Source: Macrostomum hystrix (taxonomy: Eukaryota; Platyhelminthes; Macrostomidae). From it: a stretch of 64,000 nt of DNA. The stretch is from NCBI GenBank assembly GCA_950097015.1, contig CATNEN010000038.1, forward strand, positions 21,471,001 through 21,535,000, written 5' to 3'. This document shows, piece after piece, positions 41,109 through 56,100 of the stretch. The notes beneath the pieces were generated by a model. It was given only the letters and a program-made list of their open reading frames with translations, had not been told where the DNA came from and made no database searches. Position numbers and translations under genes: made by a program. Position 1 is the first letter of the stretch, and the number at the start of each line of letters is the position of its first letter.

Positions 41109-44100
41109 ATGGAAGAGACGCCAACTCCGATTGACGATTCTGGCGCTGGCAATCAGCAGGAACATCGCGATGATACGTTGGAGTCTCCGCAACCGTCAGA
41201 CCTGGCACCGGACCGTTTGTCGTCCCATAATCCAGGCCTTTGTCGGAAAAACCTCGGCAACGATCGCCGGACTAAGGCTGGAAACGCAATAAGACAAATA
41301 CGAACTCTGGTGTGGAAGCACTTCTTGGAGGAGATCCGACAACCGGTGCGTTTGCTCCCGATTTGGGATCCTGACTCACGATTTAGGATCTCTAGACTCA
41401 CGATTTGGGATCTAGACTCACGATTTGGGATCCTGACTCACGATTTGTGATCTCTAGACTCACGATTTGGGATCTAGACTCACGATTTGGGATCTAGACT
41501 CACGATTTGGGATCTAGACTCACGATTTGGGATCTAGACTCACGATTTGGGATCTAGACTCACGATTAGGAATCTAGACTCACGATTTGGGATCTAGACT
41601 CACGATTTGGGATCTAGACTCACGATTAGGAATCTAGACTCACGATTAGGTATCTAGACTCACGATTTGGGATCTCTAGACTCACGATTAGGTATCTAGA
41701 CTCACGATTTGGGATCTAGACTCACGATGTATGGGACATTCACTCACGATTCATGGGATCTTGGCTAATGATTCATGGAATCTTGACTCACGATTCAAGG
41801 GATCTTGGCTAGGACATTAACTCACTACTTTCGATCTAGGATAGTGAATTGCAAGTGGCCGATATTTGAGATTACAATTAATCCCAATTTATGAATAAAT
41901 TTTTAACTCCTAACAACAGTTCAAACTGCTAGCGCAGTGCTGCGTTCCCATTTTCGTCATTGGAGTACTGGTTATGGCTCACGCCATCACTAACAAGCAG
42001 AGAAGCTACTCGCACTGTGAGCACTCCTTTATTCCTTGATTGTACTCGCGTATTTCAATGCTTGCCAAGCTCCGGTTCACTTTCGTAGAAACCCCAAAAA
42101 CTTGACCCTGAATCACAAGAGCTAGACCCTGAATCACAAGAGCTAGACCCTGAATCACCAGAGCTAGACCCTGAATCACCAGAGCTAGACCCTGAATCAC
42201 AAGAGCTAGACCCTGAATCACAAGAAATAGGCCCTGAACAACCAAGAACTAGACCCTGAAGTACAAGAACTATACCCTGAAGTACAAGAACTAGACCCTG
42301 AAGTACAAGAACTAGACACTGAAGTACAAGAACTAGACACTTAATCACAAGAACTAGACACTGAAGTAGAAGAACTAGACCCTGAAGTACAAGAACTAGA
42401 CCCTGAAGTACAAGAACTAGACCCTGAAGTACAAGAACTAGACCCTGAAGTACAAGAACTAGACCCTGAAGTACAAGAACTATACCCTGAAGTACAAGAA
42501 CTAGACCCTGAACTACAAGAACTAGACACTGAACTACAAGAACTAGACACTTAATCACAAGAATTAGACACTGAAGTAGAAGAACTAGACCCTGAAGTAC
42601 AAGAACTAGACCCTGAAGTACAAGAACTAGACACTTAATCACAAGAACTAGACCCTGAAGTACAAGAACAAGACACTGAAGTACAAGAACTAGACACTTA
42701 ATCACAAGAACTAGACACTGAAGTAGAAGAACTAGACCCTGAAGTACAAGAATTAGACCCTGAATCACAAGAAATAGGCCCTGAACAACCAAGAACTAGA
42801 CCCTGAAGTACAAGAACTATACCCTGAAGTACAAGAACTAGACCCTGAAGTACAAGAACTAGACCCTGAACTACAAGAACAAGACACTGAAGTACAAGAA
42901 CTAGACACTGAAGTACAAGAACTAGACACTTAATCACAAGAACTAGACACTGAAGTAGAAGAACTAGACCCTGAAGTACAAGAACTAGACCCTGAAGTAC
43001 AAGAACTAGACCCTGAAGTACAAGAACTAGACCCTGAAGTACAAGAACTAGACCCTGAAGTACAAGAACTATACCCTGAAGTACAAGAACTAGACCCTGA
43101 ACTACAAGAACTAGACACTGAACTACAAGAACTAGACACTTAATCACAAGAATTAGACACTGAAGTAGAAGAACTAGACCCTGAAGTACAAGAACTAGAC
43201 CCTGAAGTACAAGAACTAGACACTTAATCACAAGAACTAGACCCTGAAGTACAAGAACAAGACACTGAATTATAAGAACTAGACCCTGAAGTACAAGAAC
43301 TAGACCCTGAAGTACAAGAACTAGACCCTGAATCACAAGAACTAGACCCTGAACTTAACTAAACCTTAATTTATGTGAAAATCGTTAATCTCAAAGGTTT
43401 CTTCCAGCCGAAGGCGCTGCCCACATCTGGAGTGCTGAGTTTCTTTCAAACTAAGCTATGCGACTGGAACAGCACCTGTTTGGATCACGAACACCCTGTT
43501 AGAGGCTCCGATTTGCGTGGCTTCAGTTTTCCGGAAAGGTAACTGACTGATAATGTCCTACTGATATCATATTGATTAATTAATGGATCTGCTATCTGGA
43601 TCTATTAATTCTTTGAAAATAAGTAAAAAAATGAAACATTTAATTCGAAACATTGGAGATTCATTGGTTGGAAATCGATATTTTGATGAATTTTCAGAAT
43701 CGATGATTGATTTGTTACATTGTCTATTGATGGCTCTTTTCAATCTCTGGATAGTTTTATTTCATTAATCGAATGAATGGATCAGTTTTATCGATCTATT
43801 ATTGTTCGATCAGTTTTATCGATCTATTATTGTTCGATCAGTTTTATCGATCTATTATTGTTCGATCAGTTTTATCGATCTATTATTGTTCGACCAGTTT
43901 TATCGATCTATTATTGTTCGATCAGTTTTATCGATCTATTATTGTTCGATCAGTTTTATCGATCTATTATTGTTCGACCAGTTTTATCGATCTATTATTG
44001 TTCGATCAGTTTTATCGATCTATTATTGTTCGACCAGTTTTATCGATCTATTATTGTTCGATCAGTTTTATCGATCTATTATTGTTCGATCAGTTTTATC

Positions 44101-47100
44101 GATCTATTATTGTTCGACCAGTTTTATCGATCTATTATTGTTCGACCAGTTTTATCGATCTATTATTGTTCGACCAGTTTTATCGATCTATTATTGTTCG
44201 ATCAGTTTTATCGATCTATTATTGTTCGACCAGTTTTATCGATCTATTATTGTTCGATCAGTTTTATCGTTCTATTATTGTTCGATCAGTTTTATCGATC
44301 TATTATTGTTCGATCAGTTTTATCGATCTATTATTGTTCGACCAGTTTTATCGATCTATTATTGTTCGACCAGTTTTATCGATCTATTATTGTTCGATCA
44401 GTTTTATCGATCTATTATTGTTCGATCAGTTTTATCGATCTATTATTGTTCGATCAGTTTTATCGATCTATTATTGTTCGATCAGTTTTATCGATCTCTT
44501 ATTGTTCGATCAGTTTTATCGATCTATTATTGTTCGATCAGTTTTATCGATCTATTATTGTTCGATCAGTTTTATCGATCTATTATTGTTCGATCAGTTT
44601 TATCGATCTATTATTGTTCGACCAGTTTTATCGATCTATTATTGTTCGATCAGTTTTATCGATCTATTATTGTTCGATCAGTTTTATTTTATCGATCTAT
44701 TATTGTTCGATCAGTTTTATCGTTCTATTATTGTTCGATCAGTTTTATCGATCTATTATTGTTCGATCAGTTTTATCGATCTATTATTGTTCGACCAGTT
44801 TTATCGATCTATTATTGTTCGATCAGTTTTATCGATCTATTATTGTTCGATCAGTTTTATTTTATCGATCTATTATTGTTCGATCAGTTTTATCGTTCTA
44901 TTATTGTTCGATCAGTTTTATCGATCTATTATTGTTCGATCAGTTTTATCGATCTATTATTGTTCGATCAGTTTTATCGATCTATTATTGTTCGATCAGT
45001 TTTATCGATCTATTATTGTTCGATCAGTTTTATCGTTCTATTATTGTTCGATCAGTTTTATCGATCTATTATTGTTCGACCAGTTTTATCGATCTATTAT
45101 TGTTCGATCAGTTTTATTTTATCGATCTATTATTGTTCGATCAGTTTTATCGTTCTATTATTGTTCGATCAGTTTTATCGATCTATTATTGTTCGATCAG
45201 TTTTATCGATCTATTATTGTTCGATCAGTTTTATTTTATCGATCTATTATTGTTCGATCAGTTTTATCGTTCTATTATTGTTCGATCAGTTTTATCGATC
45301 TATTATTGTTCGATCAGTTTTATCGATCTATTATTGTTCGATCAGTTTTATCGATCTATTATTGTTCGATCAGTTTTATCGATCTATTATTGTTCGATCA
45401 GTTTTATCGTTCTATTATTGTTCGATCAGTTTTATCGATCTATTATTGTTCGACCAGTTTTATCGATCTATTATTGTTCGATCAGTTTTATTTTATCGAT
45501 CTATTATTGTTCGATCAGTTTTATCGTTCTATTATTGTTCGATCAGTTTTATCGATCTATTATTGTTCGATCAGTTTTATCGATCTATTATTGTTCGATC
45601 AGTTTTATTTTATCGATCTATTATTGTTCGATCAGTTTTATCGTTCTATTATTGTTCGATCAGTTTTATCGATCTATTATTGTTCGATCAGTTTTATCGA
45701 TCTATTATTGTTCGATCAGTTTTATCGATCTATTATTGTTCGATCAGTTTTATTTTATCGATCTATTATTGTTCGATCAGTTTTATCATTCTATTATTGT
45801 TCGATCAGTTTTATCGATCTATTATTGTTCGACCAGTTTTATCGATCTATTATTGTTCGATCAGTTTTATCGATCTATTATTGTTCGATCAGTTTTATTT
45901 TATCGATCTATTATTGTTCGATCAGTTTTATCGTTCTATTATTGTTCGATCAGTTTTATCGATCTATTATTGTTCGATCAGTTTTATCGATCTATTATTG
46001 TTCGATCAGTTTTATCGATCTATTATTGTTCGATCAGTTTTATCGATCTATTATTGTTCGATCAGTTTTATCGATCTATTATTGTTCGATCAGTTTTATC
46101 GATCTATTATTGTTCGATATGTTTTATCGATCTATTATTGTTCGATCAGTTTTATCGATCTATTATTGTTCGATCAGTTTTATCGATCTATTATTGTTCG
46201 ATCTGTTTTATCGATCTATGGTTCGATTTTTTAATCTGCGTTTTGATCAATCAATACATTGATCTCTTGCTGATCTTATTAATCAATCCTTGATAAAATT
46301 GTAAGTTGGCAACAAACGGTATGCAAAGCAACCTTCTCAACAAATTAGTGTTTTACTAATTTCAGCCTACTCAATTTAATTGAGTACGCCAACCAGAATG
46401 ACCAGTTCGGCAGTTTACTATTGGAGATTTTGGCGAAAATTCGTGCCAACAATTCGACCAGCCTTGCTGACTTGCTGGAATTTGCCAGCCACTATTCGGA
46501 ATTGTTTAATGAAGTGAGCGTTTCGTTTCTTATACGTTTCTCGTATGATATGATGAACTTACAGTTTTAAATTTAAAACTTTAGGATGACTTTAGAAGGC
46601 GCTTATGTCTAGCTTTGTATAGCATTGTCTAATTATTATCTTAGTGTTTTGAAGGGATAACTCACGATATTCTCACGATAACTCACGAGGAAAACTCACG
46701 ATATTTATGTTCCACACGAGTAACTAGGCTTCAGGGATTCTTATCTGTACTATAGTAACTTCAGGGATTCTTATCTGTGCTATATAGTAACTTCAGGGAT
46801 TCTTATCTGTGCTATATAGTAACTTCAGGGATTCTTATCTGTGCTATATAGTAACTTCAGGGATGATTATCCGTGCTATATAGTAACTTCAGGGATTCTT
46901 ATCTGTACTATAGTAACTTCAGGGATTCTTATCTGTACTATAGTAACTTCAGGGATTCTTATCTGTACTATAGTAACTTCAGGGACTCTTATCTGTACTA
47001 TAGTAACTTCAGGGATTCTTATCTGTACTATAGTAACTTCAGGGACTCTTATCTGTACTATAGTAACTTCAGGGAGTCTTATCTGTACTATAGTAACTTC

Positions 47101-50100
47101 AGGGACTCTTATCTGTACTATAGTAACTTCAGGGACTCTTATCTGTACTATAGTAACTTCAGGGACTCTTATCAGTACTATAGTAACTTCAGGGAGTCTT
47201 ATCTGTACTATAGTAACTTCAGGGACTCTTATCTGTACTATAGTAACTTCAGGGACTCTTATCTGTACTATAGTAACTTCAGGGATTCTTATCTGTACTA
47301 TAGTAACTTCAGGGACTCTTATCTGTACTATAGTAACTTCAGGGATTCTTATCTGTACTATAGTAACTTCAGGGACTCTTATTTGTACTATAGTAACTTC
47401 AGGGATTCTTATCTGTACTATATAGTAATTTCAGGGATTCTTGTCTGTACAATATTAACTTCAGGGACTCTTCAGTCTACCATGTAGTGTCTTCAGGGAC
47501 TCTTCAGTCTACCATGTAGTGTCCTCAGGGACTCTTCAGTCTACCATGTAGTGTCTTCAGGGACTCTTCAGTCTACCATGTAGTGTCTTCAGGGACTCTT
47601 CAGTCTACCATGTAGTGTCTTCAGGGACTCTTCAGTCTACCATGTAGTGTCTTCAGGGACTCTTCAGTCTACCATGTAGTGTCTTCAGGGACTCTTCAGT
47701 CTACCATGTAGTGTCTTCAGGGACTCTTCAGTCTACCATGTAGTGTCTTCAGGGACTCTTCAGTCTACCATGTAGTGTCTTCAGGGACTCTTCAGTCTAC
47801 CATGTAGTGTCTTCAGGGACTCTTCAGTCTACCATGTAGTGTCTTCAGGGACTCTTCAGGCTACCATGTAGTGTCTTCAGGGACTCTTCAGTCTACCATG
47901 TAGTGTCTTCAGGGACTCTTCAGTCTACCATGTGTGTCTTCAGGGACTCTTCAGTCTACCATGTAGTGTCTTCAGGGACTCTTCAGTCTACCATGTAGTG
48001 TCTTCAGGGACTCTTCAGTCTACCATGTAGTGTCTTCAGGGACTCTTCAGTCTACCATGTAGTGTCTTCAGGGACTCTTCAGTCTACCATGTAGTGTCTT
48101 CAGGGACTCTTCAGTCTACCATGTGTGTCTTCAGGGACTCTTCAGTCTACCATGTAGTGTCTTCAGGGACTCTTCAGTCTACCATGTAGTGTCTTCAGGG
48201 ACTCTTCAGTCTACCATGTAGTGTCTTCAGGGACTCTTCAGTCTACCATGTAGTGTCTTCAGGGACTCTTCAGTCTACCATGTAGTGTCTTCAGGGACTC
48301 TTCAGTCTACCATGTAGTGTCTTCAGGGACTCTTCAGTCTACCATGTGTGTCTTCAGGGACTCTTCAGTCTACCATGTAGTGTCTTCAGGGACTCTTCAG
48401 TCTACCATGTAGTGTCTTCAGGGACTCTTCAGTCTACCATGTAGTGTCTTCAGGGACTCTTCAGTCTACCATGTAGTGTCTTCAGGGACTCTTCAGTCTA
48501 CCATGTAGTGTCTTCAGGGACTCTTCAGTCTACCATGTAGTGTCTTCAGGGACTCTTCAGTCTACCATGTAGTGTCTTCAGGGACTCTTCAGTCTACCAT
48601 GTAGTGTCTTCAGGGACTCTTCAGTCTACCATGTAGTGTCTTCAGGGACTCTTCAGTCTACCATGTAGTGTCTTCAGGGACTCTTCAGTCTACCATGTAG
48701 TGTCTTCAGGGACTCTTCAGTCTACCATGTAGTGTCTTCAGGGACTCTTCAGTCTACCATGTAGTGTCTTCAGGGACTCTTCAGTCTACCATGTAGTGTC
48801 TTCAGGGACTCTTCAGTCTACCATGTAGTGTCTTCAGGGACTCTTCAGGCTACCATGTAGTGTCTTCAGGGACTCTTCAGTCTACCATGTAGTGTCTTCA
48901 GGGACTCTTCAGTCTACCATGTGTGTCTTCAGGGACTCTTCAGTCTACCATGTAGTGTCTTCAGGGACTCTTCAGTCTACCATGTAGTGTCTTCAGGGAC
49001 TCTTCAGTCTACCATGTGTGTCTTCAGGGACTCTTCAGTCTACCATGTAGTGTCTTCAGGGACTCTTCAGTCTACCATGTAGTGTCTTCAGGGACTCTTC
49101 AGTCTACCATCAGGAACAATAAAACTCGTTCTTATCGCAATCGCTTTCCTCAACCAGCCGGAATTTCAACGCCGACTGTCCAAATTGACGTCGGCAGTGA
49201 AATCCGACTACGAGGGCGTCACGAACAACAACATGTTCACCGTCGAGGCTGACTCTGGCGGCATCAGTAAAGTACAAATCGCTCTTTATAATCTATCTGC
49301 TGGTGTCTGCGGCGCCAAAGCCACCCAGGGCCAATTCGAGGAGATCTTGTCCGCAGCTGGCATAGACGAGAATCAATTTCTGCGCGAGCGTCGAGACGTT
49401 GTCACTCTGGATTTTTCGTCAACGAGATCTGGCAACGCCAGTCTGACCAGGCGGCGACGAAGCACCACCGCCGATGCCGACGGCAGCGCCCAGCGAGATG
49501 AAATATTCTCCTCCCTTCGAGTTTACTGTTAGTTGGGGGTCCTGACGCACTGCCCCCACCACTGCTAGACCCGCCAGCTCTACTGACCCAAAATCACCGC
49601 TGACTTATCCACACCACTGACTTATCCACCCCACTGATTTATCCACCCCACTGACTTATCCACCTCACTGACTTATCCACCCCACTGACTTATCTACCCC
49701 ACTGACTTATCTACCCCACTGACTTATCCACCTCACTGACTTATCTACCCCACTGACTTATCCACCCCACTGACTTATCCACCCCACTGACTTATCCACC
49801 CCACTGACTTATCCACCCCACTGACTTATCCCCCCGACTGACTTATCCACCCCACTGACTTATCCACCCCACTGACTTATCCACCTCACTGACTTATCTA
49901 CCCCACTGACTTATCCACCCCACTGACTTATCTACCCCACTGACTTATCCACCCCACTGACTTATCCACCCACTGACTTATCCACCCCACTGACTTATCC
50001 ACCCCACTGACTTATCCACCCCACTGACTTATCTACCCCACTGACTTATCCACCCCACTGACTTATCCACCCCACTGACTTATCCACCCCACTGACTTAT

Positions 50101-53100
50101 CCACCCCACTGACTTATCCACCCCACTGACTTATCCACCCCACTGACTTATCCACCCCACTGACTTATCCACCCCACTGACTTATCCACCCCACTGACTC
50201 ACCTACCACACTGACTTATCTACCCCACTGACCCACCTACCCCACTGATCCACCCACTGAAGTACCTACTCGTTTGAACCAAAACTTATCTACCTCACTA
50301 ACCTACCAGCCCACCCAGATAATTTCTAGATTAGAAATTTCATTAATTATAAAAGAAAATGTTTTCAAATGTTTTTTAGATGACTGCCACAAGTACAGGT
50401 CTTTCACATTGTGGAACACTCCGCTATATAATTTCTGGCGATTATACACTAATCACTTTTATGGAAGCATACTTTATGCGCCGAATACACCAACAGTCAA
50501 CAAAATTATTGACAAGGTGATGCTAAAATGAACAACATTGATACTCTGGTATCGTTTCTTCGACTGTTCTAGATAAATATGTTTTTAATAAAGTTTCAAC
50601 TTTTCTGTTTGTTAAGGCCCGGACCGTGTTTCAATCTGTGCAAGAGCTAGAAGATTTTATTAGCAAATGGAACAGCACCTACAGAGATAAAGTGAACAGC
50701 TACTTGGAAATGTTCTTATCGAGAGAAGAGGTAAATAGTAGATTTTTTGCAGCGTTTCATCCTGATCTTTATCTCTAATTGATCTATTTACTGATCTTTT
50801 ATTGATTTATGGATTAATCTCTTATTCATCTACGGTTTGATCTCCTATTTATCTACGGATTGATATTTTATTGATTTATGGATTAATCTCTTATTCATCT
50901 ACGGATTGATCTCCTATTTATCTACGGATTGATATTTTATTGATCTACGGATTGATATTTTATTGATCTACGGATTGATATTTTATTGATTTATGTATTG
51001 ATCTCTTAATGATATATATTGATTGATCTCTTATTGATCTACGGATTGATATTTTATTGATCAACGGATTGATCTCCTATTGATCTATGGATTGATATTT
51101 TATTGATCTACGGATTAATCTCTTATTGATCTACGGATTGATCACTTATTGATCTATGGATTGATATTTTATTGATCTACGGATTGATCTCTTATTGATC
51201 TACGGATTGATATTTTATTGATCTACAAAATGATCTCTTATTGATCTACGGATTGATCTCTTATTGATCTACGGATTGATCTCTTATTGATCTACGGATT
51301 GATCTCTTATTGATCTACGGATTGATCTCTTATTGATCTACGGATTGATCTCTTATTGATCTACGGATTGATCTCTTATTGATCTACGGATTGATCTCTT
51401 ATTGATCTACGGATTGATCTCTTATTGATCTACGGATTGATCTCTTATTGATCTACGGATTGATCTCTTATTGATCTACGGATTGATCTCTTATTGATCT
51501 ACGGATTGATCTCTTATTGATCTACGGATTGATCTCTTATTGATCTACGGATTGATCTCTTATTGATCTACGGATTGATCTCTTATTGATCTACGGATTG
51601 ATCTCTTATTTACCTAAGAATTGATCTACGAATTGATCTACGGAATGGTCTACGGATTGATCTATGAGTTAATCTTCTGTTGGAGTTGTTGATTTGTCAA
51701 TGAAGAAAACGATTTCCCATTTGTCGTATTCACCGTATTCAATGCAACGGTGCAATATAATACGAGTACAAGCCTGTCAGAGCCGAACTTTAATCAAAAC
51801 CAGGATTAGCCGAAGCAAACACTAAATATTCACACAAGTCTATTTGCTTAACTCTTTATCTAAAGTCTCGATCTAAGTTTTATATTTGTCCTGATTATTT
51901 GCTTGCTCTTACTTGCAGCTTTATAACAGCAATCTTTACTTAATGATTATTTTCTTTCGTTAGTCCTATTCTGAGCCCGATCAGAAGTTATCATAGGTAT
52001 ATTTAACCAGAAATGAGAAAAACGCTATTGCACTACTTACTTAGGCGAAACAAAGTAGTAGTTACAACTTTTTTGTTCTTATTTAACGCAGTCTGCTAGA
52101 AGCCTGTGCAACTTGGTCATAAAAGACAACAACGGACTCTGCGACACTATTAGCCTGAATCATTGGCTTCAGGCTGTTAAAATATTGGACCTGGTACTGC
52201 CAGAGATGGGCACCTTTTTATCGGTGAGATCTATACTACCTATTGCAAATAGAAATAGGATTTGATCTACACTCACATTGGGTGAGAGAGAGCGATAGTA
52301 AGGGAGAGTGAGGGAGAGTGAGGGTGAGTGAGGGAGAGTGAGGGAGAGTGAGTAAGAGTGAGGGAGAGTGAGGGTGAGTGAGGGAGAGTGAGGGTGAGTG
52401 AGGGAGAGTGAGGGTGAGTGAGGGAGAGTGAGGGAGAGTGAGGGTGAGTGAGGGAGAGTGAGGGAGAGTGAGGGAGAGTGAGGGAGAGTGAGGGAGAGTG
52501 AGGGTGAGTGAGGGAGAGTGAGGGAGAGTGAGGGTGAGTGAGGGAGAGTGAGGGTGAGTGAGGGTGAGTGAGGGAGAGTGAGGGTGAGTGGAGGAGAGTG
52601 AGGGTGAGTGAGGGAGAGTGAGGGTGAGTGAGGAGAGTGAGAGGGAGAGAGGGAGAGTGAGGGAGAGTGAGGGTGAGTGAGGGAGAGTGAGAGGGAGAGA
52701 GGGAGAGAGAGAGCGGGAGAGATGAGAGAGGACACTGCCCATTGAATTTCAATAATCTAATGTTGGAATCGATTCCAATATGTATCGAAAAAAATTGAAA
52801 TCAGGATTCGAACCAAGGCAACTCCAGACGCGTTTCGCTCTTATTGGAGCTCATCAGTAGAGTCTAGCCTAGCGCTCTAGCCATTAGGCTATAGGCTCTT
52901 GTTCAAATCCGGGAGAGTGAGGGAGAGTGAGGGAGAGTGAGGAAGAGTGAGGAAGAGTGAAGGAGAGTGAGGGAGAATGAGGGAGAGTGAGGGAGAGTGA
53001 GGGAGAGTGAGGGAGAGTGAGTATGAGTGAGGGAGAGTGAGTAAGAGTGAGGGAGAGTGAGTAAGAGTGAGGGAGAGTGAGGGTGAGTGAGGAAGAGTGA

Positions 53101-56100
53101 AGGAGAGTGAGGGAGAATGAGGGAGAGTGAGGGAGAGTGAGGGAGAGTGAGGGAGAGTGAGTATGAGTGAGGGAGAGTGAGTAAGAGTGAGGGAGAGTGA
53201 GGGTGAGTGAGGGAGAGTGAGGGAGAGTGAGTAAGAGTGAGGGAGAGTGAGGGAGAGTGAGGGAGAGTGAGTATGAGTGAGGGAGAGTGAGTAAGAGTGA
53301 GGGAGAGTGAGGGTGAGTGAGGGAGAGTGAGGGAGAGTGAGTATGAGTGAGGGAGAGTGAGTAAGAGTGAGGGAGAGTGAGGGTGAGTGAGGGAGAGTGA
53401 GGGAGAGTGAGGGAGAGTGAGGAAGAGTGAGGAAGAGTGAAGGAGAGTGAGGGAGAATGAGGGAGAGTGAGGGAGAGTGAGGGAGAGTGAGGGAGAGTGA
53501 GTATGAGTGAGGGAGAGTGAGTAAGAGTGAGGGAGAGTGAGTAAGAGTGAGGGAGAGTGAGGGTGAGTGAGGAAGAGTGAAGGAGAGTGAGGGAGAATGA
53601 GGGAGAGTGAGGGAGAGTGAGTAAGAGTGAGGGAGAGTGAGGGTGAGTGAGGGAGAGTGAGTAAGAGTGAGGGAGAGTGAGGGTGAGTGAGGAAGAGTGA
53701 AGGAGAGTGAGGGAGAGTGAGGGAGAGTGAGGGAGAGTGAGGGAGAGTGAGTATGAGTGAGGGAGAGTGAGTAAGAGTGAGGGAGAGTGAGGGTGAGTGA
53801 GGGAGAGTGAGGGAGAGTGAGTAAGAGTGAGGGAGAGTGAGGGTGAGTGAGGGAGAGTGAGGGTGAGTGAGGGAGAGTGAGGGTGAGTGAGGGAGAGTGA
53901 GGGAGAGTGAGAGTGAGTGAGGGAGAGTGAGTAAGAGTGAGGGAGAGTGAGAGTGAGTGAGGGAGAGTGAGGGTGAGTGAGGGAGAGTGAGGGTGAGTGA
54001 GGGAGAGTGAGGGAGAGTGAGGGAGAGTGAGGGAGAGTGAGGGAGAGTGAGGGAGAGTGAGGGTGAGTGAGGGAGAGTGAGGGTGAGTGAGGGAGAGTGA
54101 GGGAGAGTGAGGGTGAGTGAGGGAGAGTGAGGGTGAGTGAGGGTGAGTGAGGGAGAGTGAGGGTGAGTGGAGGAGAGTGAGGGTGAGTGAGGGTGAGTGA
54201 GGGAGAGTGAGGGTGAGTGAGGAGAGTGAGAGGGAGAGAGGGAGAGTGAGGGAGAGTGAGGGTGAGTGAGGGAGAGTGAGAGGGAGAGAGGGAGAGAGAG
54301 AGCGGGAGAGATGAGAGAGGACACTGCCCATTGAATTTCAATAATCTAATGTTGGAATCGATTCCAATATGTATCGAAAAAAATTGAAATCAGGATTCGA
54401 ACCAAGGCAACTCCAGACGCGTTTCGCTCTTATTGGAGCTCATCAGTAGAGTCTAGCCTAGCGCTCTAGCCATTAGGCTATAGGCTCTTGTTCAAATCCG
54501 GGAGAGTGAGGGAGAGTGAGGGAGAGTGAGGAAGAGTGAGGAAGAGTGAAGGAGAGTGAGGGAGAATGAGGGAGAGTGAGGGAGAGTGAGGGAGAGTGAG
54601 GGAGAGTGAGGGAGAGTGAGGGAGAGTGAGAGTGAGTGAGGGAGAGTGAGGGTGAGTGAGGGAGAGTGAGGGTGAGTGAGGGAGAGTGAGGGAGAGTGAG
54701 GGAGAGTGAGGGAGAGTGAGGGAGAGTGAGGGAGAGTGAGGGTGAGTGAGGGAGAGTGAGGGAGAGTGAGGGAGAATGAGGGAGAGTGAGGGAGAGTGAG
54801 GGAGAGTGAGGGAGAGTGAGGGAGAGTGAGGGAGAGTGAGGGAGAGTGAGGGAGAGTGAGGGAGAGTGAGGAAGAGTGAGGAAGAGTGAAGGAGAGTGAG
54901 GGAGAATGAGGGAGAGTGAGGGAGAGTGAGGGAGAGTGAGGGAGAGTGAGGGTGAGTGAGGGAGAGTGAGAGGGAGAGAGGGAGAGAGAGAGCGGGAGAG
55001 ATGAGAGAGGACACTGCCCATTGAATTTCAATAATCTAATGTTGGAATCGATTCCAATATGTATCGAAAAAAATTGAAATCAGGATTCGAACCAAGGCAA
55101 CTCCAGACGCGTTTCGCTCTTATTGGAGCTCATCAGTAGAGTCTAGCCTAGCGCTCTAGCCATTAGGCTATAGGCTCTTGTTCAAATCCGGGAGAGTGAG
55201 GGAGAGTGAGGGAGAGTGAGGAAGAGTGAGGAAGAGTGAAGGAGAGTGAGGGAGAATGAGGGAGAGTGAGGGAGAGTGAGGGAGAGTGAGGGAGAGTGAG
55301 TATGAGTGAGGGAGAGTGAGTAAGAGTGAGGGAGAGTGAGTAAGAGTGAGGGAGAGTGAGGGTGAGTGAGGAAGAGTGAAGGAGAGTGAGGGAGAATGAG
55401 GGAGAGTGAGGGAGAGTGAGGGAGAGTGAGGGAGAGTGAGTATGAGTGAGGGAGAGTGAGTAAGAGTGAGGGAGAGTGAGGGTGAGTGAGGGAGAGTGAG
55501 GGAGAGTGAGTAAGAGTGAGGGAGAGTGAGGGAGAGTGAGGGAGAGTGAGTATGAGTGAGGGAGAGTGAGTAAGAGTGAGGGAGAGTGAGGGTGAGTGAG
55601 GGAGAGTGAGGGAGAGTGAGTATGAGTGAGGGAGAGTGAGTAAGAGTGAGGGAGAGTGAGGGTGAGTGAGGGAGAGTGAGGGAGAGTGAGGGAGAGTGAG
55701 GAAGAGTGAGGAAGAGTGAAGGAGAGTGAGGGAGAATGAGGGAGAGTGAGGGAGAGTGAGGGAGAGTGAGGGAGAGTGAGTATGAGTGAGGGAGAGTGAG
55801 TAAGAGTGAGGGAGAGTGAGTAAGAGTGAGGGAGAGTGAGGGTGAGTGAGGAAGAGTGAAGGAGAGTGAGGGAGAATGAGGGAGAGTGAGGGAGAGTGAG
55901 TAAGAGTGAGGGAGAGTGAGGGTGAGTGAGGGAGAGTGAGTAAGAGTGAGGGAGAGTGAGGGTGAGTGAGGAAGAGTGAAGGAGAGTGAGGGAGAGTGAG
56001 GGAGAGTGAGGGAGAGTGAGGGAGAGTGAGTATGAGTGAGGGAGAGTGAGTAAGAGTGAGGGAGAGTGAGGGTGAGTGAGGGAGAGTGAGGGAGAGTGAG

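Noticed and set aside
43773-46293. Three overlapping open frames of more than 800 codons
   Set aside because: They arise because the 28-bp unit has no stop in any plus frame; all three frames give the same cyclic peptide and the region lies between two ABCA exons.
46735-49112. CRISPR-like array
   Set aside because: Units are directly adjacent and uniform with no unique spacers, and the genome is eukaryotic.
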